From an uncultured Clostridia bacterium (GTDB lineage Bacteria > Bacillota > Clostridia > Christensenellales > Aristaeellaceae): a stretch of 6,146 nt of DNA. Shown piece after piece: positions 5,670-6,146 of this stretch (within the stretch, counting starts at the first letter, position 1; each line of letters starts with the position of its first letter). Below the pieces are notes generated by a model, which was given only the letters and a program-made list of their open reading frames with translations, made no database searches and was not told the DNA's origin. The stretch spans positions 1 through 6,146 of the forward strand of contig CALNAU010000052.1 of assembly GCA_937874275.1 (NCBI GenBank), read 5' to 3'. The position numbers were made by a program, and so were the translations under genes.

Positions 5670-6146
5670 CTATAGACGGATGGTATAGATGCGGCTCATC
5701 TCGCCCCATACGTCCGGGCGGCTTTCTACATAGGTGAAGCCATGGCGTTCATACAGCCCCACATGGTCGGTGGCCAGGTACACCTGTCGATATCCCTGCC
5801 TGTCGGCCTCCGCCAACGCGTGGCGCAGCAGCATCCCGGCGCAGCCCTGTCCCCGCCATTGGGGCACAGTATACAGGAAACCAAGCCAGGGGAACAGGCT
5901 TTCATCCGCGATGCAATCCCTTTGCGTCAGGGTGACGAAGCCCACCGGCTCACCTCCTGCCATCAGGAAGTACAGATGCCCCTCCGGCCCCAGCACATCC
6001 TCAAAGCGGTTTTCCGCAAGCAGCGCACGCAAAAATCCGGCTGCCCGCCAGTCACAGCTTGATAAAAAGGCAAGCATCCGCTGTTGCTGCGGATGACTGT
6101 GCCATGCCTGGATATGAAACGCCTTGTCGCTATGTTTTCTTTGTGT
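5670..6146 (-). CDS. GNAT-family N-acetyltransferase (N-terminus beyond window edge)
   Basis: The reading frame is open through the right edge, giving 158 visible residues. There is an internal ATG at 6077, but it has no ribosome binding site and would remove part of the first helix. The upstream codons also read plausibly for the family (HSHPQQQRMLAFLSS before WRAAGFLRALL), so the true start most likely lies outside the window. Family landmarks are GHLYFLMAGGEPVGFVTLTQ (strands 2-3, 56-75), PWLGFLYTVPQWRGQGCAGM (86-105) with an intact acetyl-CoA loop R98-G-Q-G101-C-A103, and VYLATDHVGLYERHGFTYVE (122-141). The D-H-V-G-L-Y-E-x-x-G-F ending is typical of a widespread Firmicutes GNAT subgroup. 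The stop is TAG, 20 bases before the next GNAT start, consistent with one transcript. The acceptor substrate is unknown. Confidence 0.9.
   Translation of the reverse strand, partial: TQRKHSDKAFHIQAWHSHPQQQRMLAFLSSCDWRAAGFLRALLAENRFEDVLGPEGHLYFLMAGGEPVGFVTLTQRDCIADESLFPWLGFLYTVPQWRGQGCAGMLLRHALAEADRQGYRQVYLATDHVGLYERHGFTYVESRPDVWGEMSRIYTIRL

Noticed and set aside
5670..6077. Internal ATG at 6077 as the start of the first GNAT
   Set aside because: No SD precedes it and the frame stays open with plausible family sequence to the window edge, so the gene is treated as partial.
1..6146. CRISPR array, tRNA, insertion sequence, prophage or toxin-antitoxin pair
   Set aside because: No spaced repeats, cloverleaf, transposase, integrase or terminal inverted repeats were seen, and every gene has a cellular family or exported-protein explanation.

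Overview
The window is a GC-rich (roughly two thirds G+C by eye), densely packed bacterial segment. All eight genes lie on the minus strand and read from right to left. Junctions are start-stop overlaps or gaps of 10 to 41 bases, and several starts have strong AGGAGG/AAGGAG-type ribosome binding sites. This packing, the SD strength, the gene families (tandem GNATs, a pentapeptide-repeat protein, carbamate kinase, a Firmicutes-style AlkZ-like winged-helix protein) and the absence of phage or transposon sequence suggest a GC-rich anaerobic Firmicute, for example an Oscillospiraceae- or Christensenellales-type gut Clostridium. The taxonomy is inference; the window holds no rRNA or other marker.

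Layout in transcription order: (1) a GNAT acetyltransferase cut by the right edge (5670-6146); (2) and (3) two tandem paralogous GNAT acetyltransferases sharing an ATGA overlap (5053-5649, 4442-5056); (4) a pentapeptide-repeat protein whose start overlaps the preceding stop by 8 bases (3859-4449); then a 41-base gap with a small perfect hairpin; (5) carbamate kinase arcC (2879-3817); (6) a 12-TM-size MFS transporter starting at GTG inside the arcC stop (1665-2882); (7) a signal-peptide protein of unknown function, again joined by ATGA (1024-1668); and (8) an AlkZ/YcaQ-like winged-helix protein cut by the left edge (1-1013).

Taken together, the block looks like one operon or two back-to-back transcription units (GNAT-GNAT-GNAT-pentapeptide, and arcC-MFS-secreted-AlkZ-like). 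Four of the protein types (GNAT, pentapeptide repeat, MFS, AlkZ-like glycosylase) recur in drug or genotoxin resistance, but all are also ordinary accessory genes, so a shared function is only a hypothesis. The arcC, MFS and secreted-protein trio is the most tightly coupled part and could form a small import-and-energy module. The sequence-level details most worth following are a glycine-to-arginine change in the acetyl-CoA loop of one GNAT, a Gln-Asn-Thr tripeptide where AlkZ/YcaQ enzymes carry QxQ or QxD, and a pentapeptide-repeat protein in which all 11 cysteines fall at the same position of the repeat. No promoter, terminator, RNA gene, CRISPR array or mobile element could be supported, and no gene-free stretch exceeds 41 bases.
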